The translations under genes were made by a program, and so were the position numbers. The notes below the pieces were generated by a model, which did not search any database, was not told the origin of the DNA, and saw nothing but the letters and a program-made list of their open reading frames with translations. From Labyrinthula sp. Ha (taxonomy: Eukaryota > Sar > Bigyra > Labyrinthulida > Labyrinthulaceae), in contig JAALGZ010000014.1 in the NCBI GenBank assembly GCA_015227615.1, forward strand, positions 992,001 through 1,056,000: a stretch of DNA of 64,000 nt, read 5' to 3'. Below are positions 10,675-20,000 of the stretch, piece by piece. Within the stretch, counting starts at the first letter, position 1. Every line of letters begins with the position of its first letter.

Positions 10675-10845
10675 TGTCTTCTGGGTTAACCTTTTTGACT
10701 TAATAAATCAGTCTGTGAATATTGCATTAACGGTTAAGTTTTCACGATAAGTAACGGTTATATATCAACTAACTAAAATATATTACATATGACATAAATG
10801 TTCCAGCTGCGTTGACCAAGAGGACAGACGCGTCCTTTGAGGACA
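10675..10845 (-). repeat. 5' LTR of the Ty3/gypsy-type element
   Basis: 171-bp copy of the repeat at 2962-3133, differing by one base of length in an A run. Immediately internal to it, in element orientation, is the 12-bp palindrome TTACTCGAGTAA rather than a TGG-type start complementary to a tRNA 3' end. The priming mechanism is therefore not obvious. Confidence 0.93.
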
Positions 10846-11082
10846 GACCCAAGCGAATCATAATAAGACCTTATTATTTCTGCGTACTTATCGCAACTTT
10901 GGTCTAGCAAGTGCAAAAGCTGTTTTTAACATATGTACCCAAATATCTAATTGTACCAAAGAAAGGCGCACCTTTGATCAAGGTTAGAAACTCATGCTTA
11001 TGTTTTGCCAAGATAAAAGTGTTTGAAATCCGAGGAAAGGAAGAACCTGTAAAATTAGTACTTATCACATATTCCATATCTT

Positions 11083-13998
11083 CTACATTTGTTCCACTCT
11101 AACTGCTTCGATTCTACGCTCTACTTCTTTCAAAAATCCAATTTCTTCATAATAGCGTCGTCTAATTTGCAAGCTCTCTACACTTGCAAATAGAGGCTTT
11201 ACAATCTCAGGAGCAGTCTCAATGTAATGTCCAAAAGGGACATAACCAATAGAATTAGTATCTGGATGATGAAGAAACATGATCTTCTTACCAGCTTGGA
11301 TAGCAGTCTCTACTTCCATAGCAACATATGCACTCTTGAAAATATTCTTGGACAGAATCAAAACGTAAATCATGCAATTTTCAACCCCTTCTTTCATGGC
11401 TGGACCTGTTAAGCCACCAGTTCCAGTGAATTGTTGGTCATACCAACACTTGTAGCCTATATTTTGTAGCTGTAAATACAGTTTCCCAACAAGGTCTAAG
11501 GAGTCCTCCTGCCTGTAGCTCAAGAAACAGTGGTGATGAGTACCAGCCGGTAGACTTCTAGCTGATGATGAGGTGGATAAGGTTGCGGCTAAGCTTTGCT
11601 GTTTATTCAACACTTGAGGATTCAAAAGATTATTCTGGGTAGAATCTTCAGCAGCTGCCAAATCTGCCTGAAACCAGTGATCATAATCTTTAGGTAAAAC
11701 CGTCTTTGGACTTGATTTAGAAGGCCTGAATTTTTTGGTTTGCTGGGTTGCACGCTTTCTATTGATTACCTCATAACTTGCAAGAACATGATGGGATTCT
11801 TCAGATGAAGGCAATAGAAGCTTAACCGAGAGACCAGATTCACTTTCATGACCCTTGATGAAAAAGTCTTTCTTAAGAGCCTCCACCATTGAATACAACT
11901 GCTTAATCAGTTCTCTTGCTTCTTCAAATGAAGTGTCCTCAAAAGTTCTCACAAGAACCCACAACTTTTCCTTTTGAACGTTTTCTGCAACCTGTAATTC
12001 AAACACAACATCTGTACCAAAACTTAATCTACAAAGTTGCCCTTTTAACTCAGGAACCATACTTTCTGAAAAATGCGCACTGTGCTCTACAACCAAACAA
12101 AGTAACCTTTCAAACACCCCAAAAGGTAAATACCTAACAAAATCACCCCTATCTTCATGATCTCCAGAAAAGTCAATAACAAAATGAGGTCCTGAATATT
12201 CAGGTGACGGGTTTTCTTTCTTCTTCACCCCAGCTATGTCAGGAAATGTCGGGATCAGGTAAGAATCAATGCTATCGAAATGATAATTACACATGAGTGA
12301 AGTTAGTATCATGACTTTCTTGAAAAATTTTTGAACAGGGGAAGAGTATTTTTTCTTGCTCCAAATATTTGACATCAAAGCATCACTAATTACTCCCGTG
12401 CGCGTATAGGCTCTAAAAGCAGAATTAAACTTTGAATCAAACTTTGGTTTCTGATGATGCTCCTTATCATAGATAATATCTGTAATTCCATTGATTAGCC
12501 ATTGCGGCTGAATAACCACATAGTTGGTTAAGGTATCTAGTTGATGAAAATAGGTGATCAAACCTCTTTCATTCAAGAACACCATAGCCTTCTCGAACTC
12601 GTCCCCGACTAATCCATTCTTCTCCAAAAGGTTCTTCGCGGCAGATATCTCGATGTAGTTTTTCCCAAGTCCTGTGAGCAGATCAAGTGCTCTCAAATAA
12701 CTAATTTTTACCTCTTCATTAATATATTCTTCCCCAAGAACCACATCCTCGACAGCCTTTCTTAATAAATCCACACCTAGATTAGATGCGTTATCTATTG
12801 GAAAAAAACTAGCGGATAACCCCTCACTAATCATACCTTGATTATCTTCAAATCTAGTCTCATTAAAGTCGAATTCCTTTAGCACCTCTTCTTCAATAAC
12901 CTCATTCACAAGTTCAACATCTTCGGCTTTAAATCCAGAACAATGGGTGCCAACTAGGAGAAGAGGAGCTTTTGGTGCATGCAACTTTTTAGAATTGAGC
13001 CAAAACTTTAGATACTCAATTTCGGTCTTCCTAGATCCATTTTCATCAATAAGCACAAGGTTAGCATTAAATACTACCAAGTAACACCCATATTCTGTCA
13101 AAAAAAGGTGGTGGAGACTATAGAAAATAGTCTGCCCACCAAAATCCCAGATTGTAAACCCCAATTTTCTCCCTTCTTCTCCCTCTTCCCCACCTACAGC
13201 CTTTGCTCGCAAAAACCTTTCCCCGTAGTTGATAATCTCACCTTCATCCAAGTCAATCTCTTTCTTTCCTTCACTTCCACCAACACCCTGATTGGTTTCA
13301 ATCCTCTTTGATTTATTTATTGCACCTTGGAGATGAGAAACGAAATGATCTTCATCATGCAGCGCCTCTCCCCAAGTTCCTTTGTGACTATGGGTTACGT
13401 TCGATAGCTTTAAATCACATCCTCTCGTCGACGGCTCCTCGCTATCAAAGGGCTGTCCAAGTAATCTCTTAATTGTTGAACTTTTTCCTGCTCTTCCTAC
13501 TCCCACTACCATTAGCTTCGATCTAGAAAATGGCGCTGTTGCATTTGTTCTCACTGCTTCAGCTATTCTATCGAAGATTTCTTTGTCGTGATCTTTATCA
13601 GCAAGATTCTGCAAAACGTTGTTTTCCATTTTTTCTGCTACTGGTGAGAAGCTTAAAGGGATATCTTCTAGCTCAATCATAGCCTCCTTAGTTGGGTAAC
13701 TCTCAAAGCGTTGGGGAACCTTGGAGGGATAAGATGGAGACTTGATTTTTTTCTTCTTCTTTCTGTTTGCAGATTTGGATTTTACAGGAGACTTGGAAGG
13801 CATTTCTGCAAACGCAGAGAAACTGCCACCTTTGGAAGGCCTGGTTGAAAAGATTGGAGCTTCCTTTCGAGGAACTTTCCTTGGTAACCTAGCAGGTGTC
13901 CTGAGATCCTTAGTCATCGGTTCTACTTTAGCAACTTTCGATATCTGCTCTGGTTCATCAACTTGCTTCTTTGCATTGGATCCAAATAGGTTAAACAT
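11083..13998 (-). CDS. ROCO GTPase (ROC-COR) with C-terminal TIR domain
   Basis: A 971-aa intact single-exon ORF. Residues 1-150 are a basic, Ser/Lys/Pro-rich, probably disordered tail. The ROC GTPase follows: P-loop GVGRAGKS (166-173), switch II WDFGGQ (284-289) and THCS (351-354) in the G4 position. A highly charged Glu/Gly-rich insert (about 235-278) sits before switch II. Residues ~420-740 fit a COR domain, with VVIQPQWLINGITDIIY as its recognisable start. Residues 822-971 are a TIR domain: CFLSYRQEDS, then GYKCWYDQQF, then a helix with Glu895 at the position of the NADase glutamate in catalytic TIRs. No kinase or leucine-rich repeats are present. Family knowledge: ROCO proteins dimerise through COR and switch on GTP; TIR domains either scaffold or cleave NAD+. 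Enzymatic activity here is inference. Confidence 0.9.
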   Translation of the reverse strand: MFNLFGSNAKKQVDEPEQISKVAKVEPMTKDLRTPARLPRKVPRKEAPIFSTRPSKGGSFSAFAEMPSKSPVKSKSANRKKKKKIKSPSYPSKVPQRFESYPTKEAMIELEDIPLSFSPVAEKMENNVLQNLADKDHDKEIFDRIAEAVRTNATAPFSRSKLMVVGVGRAGKSSTIKRLLGQPFDSEEPSTRGCDLKLSNVTHSHKGTWGEALHDEDHFVSHLQGAINKSKRIETNQGVGGSEGKKEIDLDEGEIINYGERFLRAKAVGGEEGEEGRKLGFTIWDFGGQTIFYSLHHLFLTEYGCYLVVFNANLVLIDENGSRKTEIEYLKFWLNSKKLHAPKAPLLLVGTHCSGFKAEDVELVNEVIEEEVLKEFDFNETRFEDNQGMISEGLSASFFPIDNASNLGVDLLRKAVEDVVLGEEYINEEVKISYLRALDLLTGLGKNYIEISAAKNLLEKNGLVGDEFEKAMVFLNERGLITYFHQLDTLTNYVVIQPQWLINGITDIIYDKEHHQKPKFDSKFNSAFRAYTRTGVISDALMSNIWSKKKYSSPVQKFFKKVMILTSLMCNYHFDSIDSYLIPTFPDIAGVKKKENPSPEYSGPHFVIDFSGDHEDRGDFVRYLPFGVFERLLCLVVEHSAHFSESMVPELKGQLCRLSFGTDVVFELQVAENVQKEKLWVLVRTFEDTSFEEARELIKQLYSMVEALKKDFFIKGHESESGLSVKLLLPSSEESHHVLASYEVINRKRATQQTKKFRPSKSSPKTVLPKDYDHWFQADLAAAEDSTQNNLLNPQVLNKQQSLAATLSTSSSARSLPAGTHHHCFLSYRQEDSLDLVGKLYLQLQNIGYKCWYDQQFTGTGGLTGPAMKEGVENCMIYVLILSKNIFKSAYVAMEVETAIQAGKKIMFLHHPDTNSIGYVPFGHYIETAPEIVKPLFASVESLQIRRRYYEEIGFLKEVERRIEAVRVEQM

Positions 13999-14018
13999 CT
14001 TTCCTTTTTCTTTTTAAG

Positions 14019-14489
14019 TTAGTAGGCTGGCTTGCAGAGTAGTGAGAAGTTAAGAGATGCGTTAGCTGGGACAAAGATAGTTTGGGCATAGTCTGAAACG
14101 GTGTCCGTGAGTGCGATCAGTCTATTTTCTATCTTTTCCTTTGTCGCCAAGGAGGAGTCAAATAAGAATGACTCGAATAAATTGAGCCGGAGTTTTTTTG
14201 TACATGATTAAGTATGGCATTATTCTTATGTTGGAAAGTTTAACTCAAAGAAATGAGCCATAAATATTTTTGCTGCACACGGAAACACATACGAAAAATG
14301 GACCGCTCTTGAGAGAAACCTAATATGGAGTTACTATAGATTTATTTCAAACCTCAGCATATGGCTTTGAAATAGAACTTAGAATAAGTGTAGATAAGTA
14401 AGAAATAAAAAGAAATAAAATTTATGCAGTGCTCAAAATAGTCAACCTTTTCCTAATGCAAGGTAATACATAAACTGCCTAACTGTCCA
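14019..14489. other. Intergenic, no feature recognised
   Basis: 471 bp between the start of the ROCO gene and the stop of the metalloprotease gene, both on the minus strand. It must hold the ROCO promoter and the protease 3' UTR. I see no ORF or repeat. Confidence 0.6.
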
Positions 14490-16616
14490 CTAGTTGTTTC
14501 CAGGAGACAAAGTTAAGTCTGTAGCAAGATCGAAGAAGTAACATAAGTCTGCATCATCCGGATCAGAACTTACTGATGAACCTCTTACCATAATATTAAT
14601 AGGCAAACTTTGACTTGAACTGAGCGCCGGGATCTGAATAGTGGTACTATAAGAACTCTGCCCAGAAACAATACCCACATTAGACACCAATGTCCATTCT
14701 GGCTCAAAGTTAATTTCCTCCCACTGAGCATAGTCCCCGCTTGCAGGTTCCAAATACATGTGAGCAACCAAAATTTGCGCCAACGAGGTTAAACTAGGAT
14801 CAATATTAAATGTCACCGTAACATCAGAGTTTGGTGTGATAGTGCTTGAGGAAACTGAGACAACCTCAATAGGGATCGCAGAAACAAATTCAGTAGTAGT
14901 AACCAACTGATGCAACTGTCCAACAGCAGAAAGATCAGAAACATCTTGCACATAATTCAAACTATTTGGAAGATAAAGGTTTCTTCTTGTCACTCTCCAT
15001 GACCAAGTCCTCACCGATTCAGGTAAGCTTTCCTTCATGTATCTTCTTGTCTCTGGGTAGTTCAAATAGTGCCAATTTGGAAAATATCTAACTGGAAAGT
15101 CAAGGGGCATCCAAGTTACAACAGCTCCCAGAGAAAGATCCAATATATCTTCATACCCTACATCATCCCTTTCCCATGAATACTTTGCACCTTCAGTTCT
15201 ACCATGAAGCCCAAGTGCAAAGCTATTACCCAAAGGCACTTTACAAGTACCACTAGGTGCAACTGACATAGCAAAGCTTCGCCCATCCTCCACAAAAATC
15301 TCTTCACCACAGCTTGTCGATCTAATCAAAGTTCTTGCTCTATCAAGTCCCCTTCCAGAGTACATGTGATATCTAGTATTATGTGTATTTCTATTTCCAC
15401 ATATACCAGCGTAGGACATGATTGTTGTTCCTGATCCACTCTCCGTGGACATGTCACTTGCTCCTCCGTTACAGTCCCTAAATGAGTGATGCTGGTTCAG
15501 TTGATGCCCAACTTCATGCGCAAATATATCAATAGCAAAGCCATCTGTATACGGCGCATTAATTCCAGTAGCACCACGAGCTTTCCATCCATCAGTACAG
15601 AGCACATTCAGGTAAGCAATCCCCCCTCCTCCGGTACACAAGGCGTGTCCTAGATCATAATCTGAATCTGCTATTCCAACAGCTCTTAACCTAGAATCAT
15701 TTGCTTCGTGATGATTATTTGGTTCCTCGCCAACGTTACAAGTAGAAACTGATTCAGAAGAAAGACAGATTCCAAGTGCTTGGTTCGGGATTAACTGAAA
15801 GTATATAGCAAGCTCTCTTAGAAACAAGCTGTTGGACCTCGCAACAAGAGTTGCAAGTACTGCAAGTACACTCTCTCTAGTTCCACCATGAAAATCACTG
15901 TACCCTCGTGTTACGAAGAGGGCAATATCGTATTTCTCAACTGGAAACGTTTCTTGAAGACTTCTTAATTTCTTCACTTCAGGAACTTGATCCAAAATAG
16001 GAGACTCGGATTTCGGCATTTCCAAAACGACATCCTTAAAAACTTCGAAATCTGACTCCAAGGGGTCAATTTCAGAGGACCTGTACATTATGTAGTTTGT
16101 TTCAGTTACATTGTTGGAACCAACATGGTCTACATAAACTGGCTCATGAACTCCATTTAAATCAAAACTTACAGAGAGAGAGGATGCGTCATTTTCATCA
16201 GCAATAATAGTTACAAAATTTGCACCGCTAGTGGCAGAAGATTCGCAAACTCCAGACATAGCAATTAAGGTAGGAGATTTCTCTGCAAGTCCAGGAGAGA
16301 CTGAGTTTACACCCTGCGTTACTTTGCAGCTTGTTTCAAAAACTTCATGGCGTTCATCCGGAAGTTCAAATGCAAGTTCGGCATATTCGGATCCGGCAGA
16401 GAGGCTTCTATGAGTGTTGGCGAATAAGCTATGAATATCGTGTTGTAAAAGATATTTATTATCCAGGTTTCTTAGTCGAGCGTTAGGGATAAAGATATCA
16501 AACGCGTCTGAGACCATTTCCCTTCCTCTTTCCATAGTCCATACTTTCTCTGCTGCTGCAAAGTTGTATCTTGCAGAGAGAAAAAAAACGCAAGGGATAA
16601 GTGTATTTGTTTTCAT
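14490..16616 (-). CDS. Secreted reprolysin-like zinc metalloprotease (metzincin, M12B-like)
   Basis: A 708-aa intact ORF. The hydrophobic N-terminus (TLIPCVFFLSARYNFAAA) suits a signal peptide. Residues ~25-225 look like a propeptide region. The catalytic domain contains HEVGHQLNQHH at 367-377: zinc ligands His367, His371 and His377, with Glu368 catalytic. The usual Gly of HExxHxxGxxH is Asn374. The Met-turn is TIMSYAGICG (Met400). The stretch GSGTTIMSYAGICG followed by a short Asn-rich segment is typical of bacterial and protist reprolysin-like peptidases rather than animal ADAMs. Residues ~590-700 look like a beta-sandwich domain. Multiple cysteines support secretion. A bacterial source is possible but not shown. 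The gene is intronless, with no sign of truncation. Confidence 0.88.
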   Translation of the reverse strand: MKTNTLIPCVFFLSARYNFAAAEKVWTMERGREMVSDAFDIFIPNARLRNLDNKYLLQHDIHSLFANTHRSLSAGSEYAELAFELPDERHEVFETSCKVTQGVNSVSPGLAEKSPTLIAMSGVCESSATSGANFVTIIADENDASSLSVSFDLNGVHEPVYVDHVGSNNVTETNYIMYRSSEIDPLESDFEVFKDVVLEMPKSESPILDQVPEVKKLRSLQETFPVEKYDIALFVTRGYSDFHGGTRESVLAVLATLVARSNSLFLRELAIYFQLIPNQALGICLSSESVSTCNVGEEPNNHHEANDSRLRAVGIADSDYDLGHALCTGGGGIAYLNVLCTDGWKARGATGINAPYTDGFAIDIFAHEVGHQLNQHHSFRDCNGGASDMSTESGSGTTIMSYAGICGNRNTHNTRYHMYSGRGLDRARTLIRSTSCGEEIFVEDGRSFAMSVAPSGTCKVPLGNSFALGLHGRTEGAKYSWERDDVGYEDILDLSLGAVVTWMPLDFPVRYFPNWHYLNYPETRRYMKESLPESVRTWSWRVTRRNLYLPNSLNYVQDVSDLSAVGQLHQLVTTTEFVSAIPIEVVSVSSSTITPNSDVTVTFNIDPSLTSLAQILVAHMYLEPASGDYAQWEEINFEPEWTLVSNVGIVSGQSSYSTTIQIPALSSSQSLPINIMVRGSSVSSDPDDADLCYFFDLATDLTLSPGNN

Positions 16617-16756
16617 TTAGTTTTGAAGTTTGAGGAGGATTGCTAGTTTAAAACATCAATATTCCGGTATAGCTGTATTCGCTGCTGAATACTAGTTTCA
16701 TACAACCCATTTTTCTATCTTCACCGATGTTTTACCTTTCTCATATTCGTGTTATT

Positions 16757-17038
16757 TCACCCCGATGCATCTGCAGATTTTGCAAAAATCCCAAAATACT
16801 GTTCCAAAAGAAACTCTTTCGAATAACCGGAACAGGCTTCTGGTAGAAACTCTATCAAAAAGTTATTGTGCTTTTCATCTTTCCAAAATACATATGCACC
16901 GAATATATATATAGTTAGAACACTTGGAACAGATAAATAGACTGTAACGTACCAGGCAGAACGTACGAGCAGGAAGTTAGAAATATATATAGGAGAGTAA
17001 GATAAATAGAAAGCAAATACAACCTTGAATACTTGCAA
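16757..17038 (-). CDS. Possible hydrophobic exon or small membrane-protein gene
   Basis: A 93-codon open frame with two or three hydrophobic stretches (VVFAFYLSYSPIYISNFLLV and VTVYLSVPSVLTIYIFGAYV) and a polar end containing WKDEKHNNF. It has no in-frame ATG: the frame opens at a TTG. If real it must be a downstream exon or start elsewhere. It lies 140 bp upstream of the metalloprotease start codon on the same strand. I do not recognise a family, and AT-rich noncoding sequence can mimic membrane segments. Confidence 0.2.
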   Translation of the reverse strand: MQVFKVVFAFYLSYSPIYISNFLLVRSAWYVTVYLSVPSVLTIYIFGAYVFWKDEKHNNFLIEFLPEACSGYSKEFLLEQYFGIFAKSADASG

Positions 17039-20000
17039 AATAAGGAATAAGTGAAAACATAGATAAGAAAAGAATTCACAGAATAATTAGCAAAACTTGG
17101 TTCCTACATATCTTCTCTTTCAAACAACTTAAGATATCTAAAGCAGAACTAGTTTTTGCATCAAACATCTGTCTTTCACAAACTATTTTTCCCTAAAACT
17201 CCTCTTCTTGTTAACAGGAGGACAGTTTCACTGTTACAGGTATTAAAGTATTACTGTTCATGGTATGAAACGTGGCACGGGGTAAACGTGAAAGCAGCAA
17301 GTTTCATCAATGTATACCCTGGATCGTAAACTGAAAAACCGAAAACCAACATACACTGTATCTATTATCTCAGATTTAACACTATCGTTGTTAAACTTCA
17401 ATGTTTATTAGGATTAAGGAGCAATTCCATACATCGCATTCTGAGCGCCTTGTGTTAATTAATTAGGAAGAACCTGAAGCTAATCACACATCCTCGAGTG
17501 TATTAAAGTTAATTCTAGGATAAATATATTGAATTAGTTAATTTTGAACTGAACAGAAATAAGCATTTACTCTTTGGTAATAATAGTTAGTAGAGCTCAA
17601 GCTAGGTTAAAAACAACGCAATGACTAAATCAGGCAGATAAAATAGCAACATTAAACCCATAGGCTAAAACTAAAACTATTGTGAGTCTAAGGACTTAAG
17701 GTAAGAACAGATTGAGCGTCAGAACCTTGAGAAGCCTGTTCATTATAAAGCAATTCATGCGCTAGAAACAAATTTGCAGTGTGATTGCTGAATTAAGAAT
17801 CAGACAACCTAAATCTCATTCATTACGGAAATTGTCACTCTTTAATACCCAATCAGGAATATTTTCCAGTAATCAACAAGTTTCTGCATTTTCATCAGTA
17901 ATCCATTGGAAGACCATACTGCCTGTGAACAATCCTGGAATTTCTTTTTACTGATTGAAACTGAGCCCTAATTTGAAGAAAAACTCAGGACAAGAATGTG
18001 AAGTTCTTTTTAGAAGACTTGTAACGATTGCATAGTCTAAGACTCAGAGATCTTGATCAAGTCAGACCTATCTCCCACGAACAATAATTTTGCATTTCTC
18101 TTGTTGTAATTTTCTCATGAATTCAAGCGTCAACAAGGCGCAGTTTAGTATACAAAATCTGGCGCGAGTTCGATAACTAAGCACTAACCTTGTCTTATGT
18201 TAAGATCAAAGTAGTCTTACTCCTAACTTGAGGATGAGAATAAGCTAATTATCGAGGAAAGGTAGCCATTCATAGTTGCTTAGCTATACTGCACAAGACT
18301 TGCGTACAAAGTTTTAAGTTCAATCTAAGTTTCGTTAGTGCGTGAAGATATGTCAGATTTTCTTCTTCATAATCAAGTATTCTTCAAATACTCCTGAGGG
18401 TGAGGGACCTATTTACCCTTAGAATAAAAGAGTTTGTTTTCACATCAGTTATGTTTTATGTGGTCAGATAAGTAATTTACGAAAATTTTATTCCGAAAAG
18501 GTAAGCCTCCATCGGATAGTGCTATCAAAAGCTAATATGTTGTTTGTACCTGTTAACGACTAAGAGTTCTAGATTTAAGAACAACTACAGCCTGAGATTT
18601 CTTGTTGTCGACTGCCACGGTTATGTTCAAGTTATACCTAAAACAAGCGCTAAGTTTTCTAAAACCTTAACAAAATAAGATCTTGCTAGGCATTTGTTAA
18701 TAAGCGCAGGTACTGGCAAATCAACGAGATTATTTAAAGGTTTAATTCCCATTGGTTTCCTGGTTCTTCATGTCTTAGTGCTTTTCTGCGTTGGTCAGCT
18801 TTTAATGAATATAGGTCTCTAACTATAGTGGCCTTTATCATAAATATTCTGAAACATCTTTTAATACTAGCCGAAAGGTTAAAAAATTATCTAAATAAGT
18901 TTGATATTACGTTAGACTATTTTTTAGTGCTCAGATATCTGCTATTGTTTTCACTGATAATCCAATCTGCATTAAATAATTCTAAGAAGGTGACACTGCA
19001 CACGAATAGAATCTTTTCCCAATCCCGTAGTCTCCTAGTTTTATATATTATAATTTAACCTGGCATATTAGATAGGTACTTTAGTCTGTGGTGATATCAA
19101 CCAAAAATTAAATTAATTAATACAAAAATGTCTGCCCGCTATCTTTAGTTTTACTCAAACCTCCCAGATAATTGTAGCTATAATCTGGTAATTTTGGCCA
19201 GGTATACTGGTTATTGAAACCACACATTGCGTTGGTGACCTTGGTGTTCTTAGAGTATTTTCAATATGGCTATTGGGTTTGACAGAATTTAAAATCGAAG
19301 TATACTGTGCAAGTTGTTTTAAATTGCCTAATTTTATTTTCTTAGAGTCAGCACTGCCATTACCTGTTCCGGATATCTTAGTAGATCAACCACTATTGAC
19401 CTTATTCAGTTGATGTATTCCAATTAGATCGGAAAAGATTTTATCTATATTTTATTGCTTTTCATTACTTTCCACTATCCACGAATTTTGGGCATGGACA
19501 ATGCTATACCAGTATAGAGCATCTCCGCCACTAGATTCTTCTTGTACCTGAAATGCCTACCTTTGATGCTAAAAGAATAATAACAATGATTCTTCCTGAT
19601 ATATCCCTTGATGAAAAAACATTGTATTTGCCCCAAACTAAATATGTCACGTAATTAGTTTTTGTCAATTTCTGTAACTGTTGATCAGAATCAATTGGTC
19701 TTAGTTTATTTGTATTGAAAGGCTAAAAGTTTCTTGTTCGCACTTGACTTAAAACTTACAGGTAAATAAACTATAAACTCTGATCCAGTTTTTAATCTAT
19801 GCCAAATACTTTTTATATTTTCTACCTTTTCTGAAGTAACAGAAACATCTCTTTCGAATTATGGAGTTTCAGGGATATGTTCAAAATATAGACGTTATTT
19901 TTCAATAACAAATGTTCTTAGGTGGATGTTAGTTGTGTCCTATGAGTACATCCCCACTTTGGTTATCAACAAAAAACATTAAATCTCTTCAATACCCCTA

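Larger units (their letters stand above)
2962..10845 (-). mobile_element. Ty3/gypsy-type chromodomain LTR retroelement with an MT-A70-like passenger; broken fossil
   Basis: A 7.9-kb element on the minus strand, bounded by direct LTRs of 172 and 171 bp that begin TG and end CA. The flanks carry the same 4 bp, GACC (2958-2961 and 10846-10849), as a target duplication. A polypurine tract AAGGGGGGA abuts the 3' LTR at its inner edge (about 3134-3142). Parts in order are a basic gag-like region, an aspartic protease region, reverse transcriptase with RNase H, integrase, a chromodomain and an MT-A70-like region. The order PR-RT-RH-IN plus chromodomain identifies a Ty3/gypsy chromovirus-like element. 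The two LTRs differ by a single base of length, so the insertion is recent. The coding part is broken, with a handful of breaks. Confidence 0.93.

Noticed and set aside
13742-14017. A + strand 91-codon frame over the ROCO N-terminus
   Set aside because: Phe/Leu-rich antisense shadow of the Lys-rich tail of the ROCO protein.
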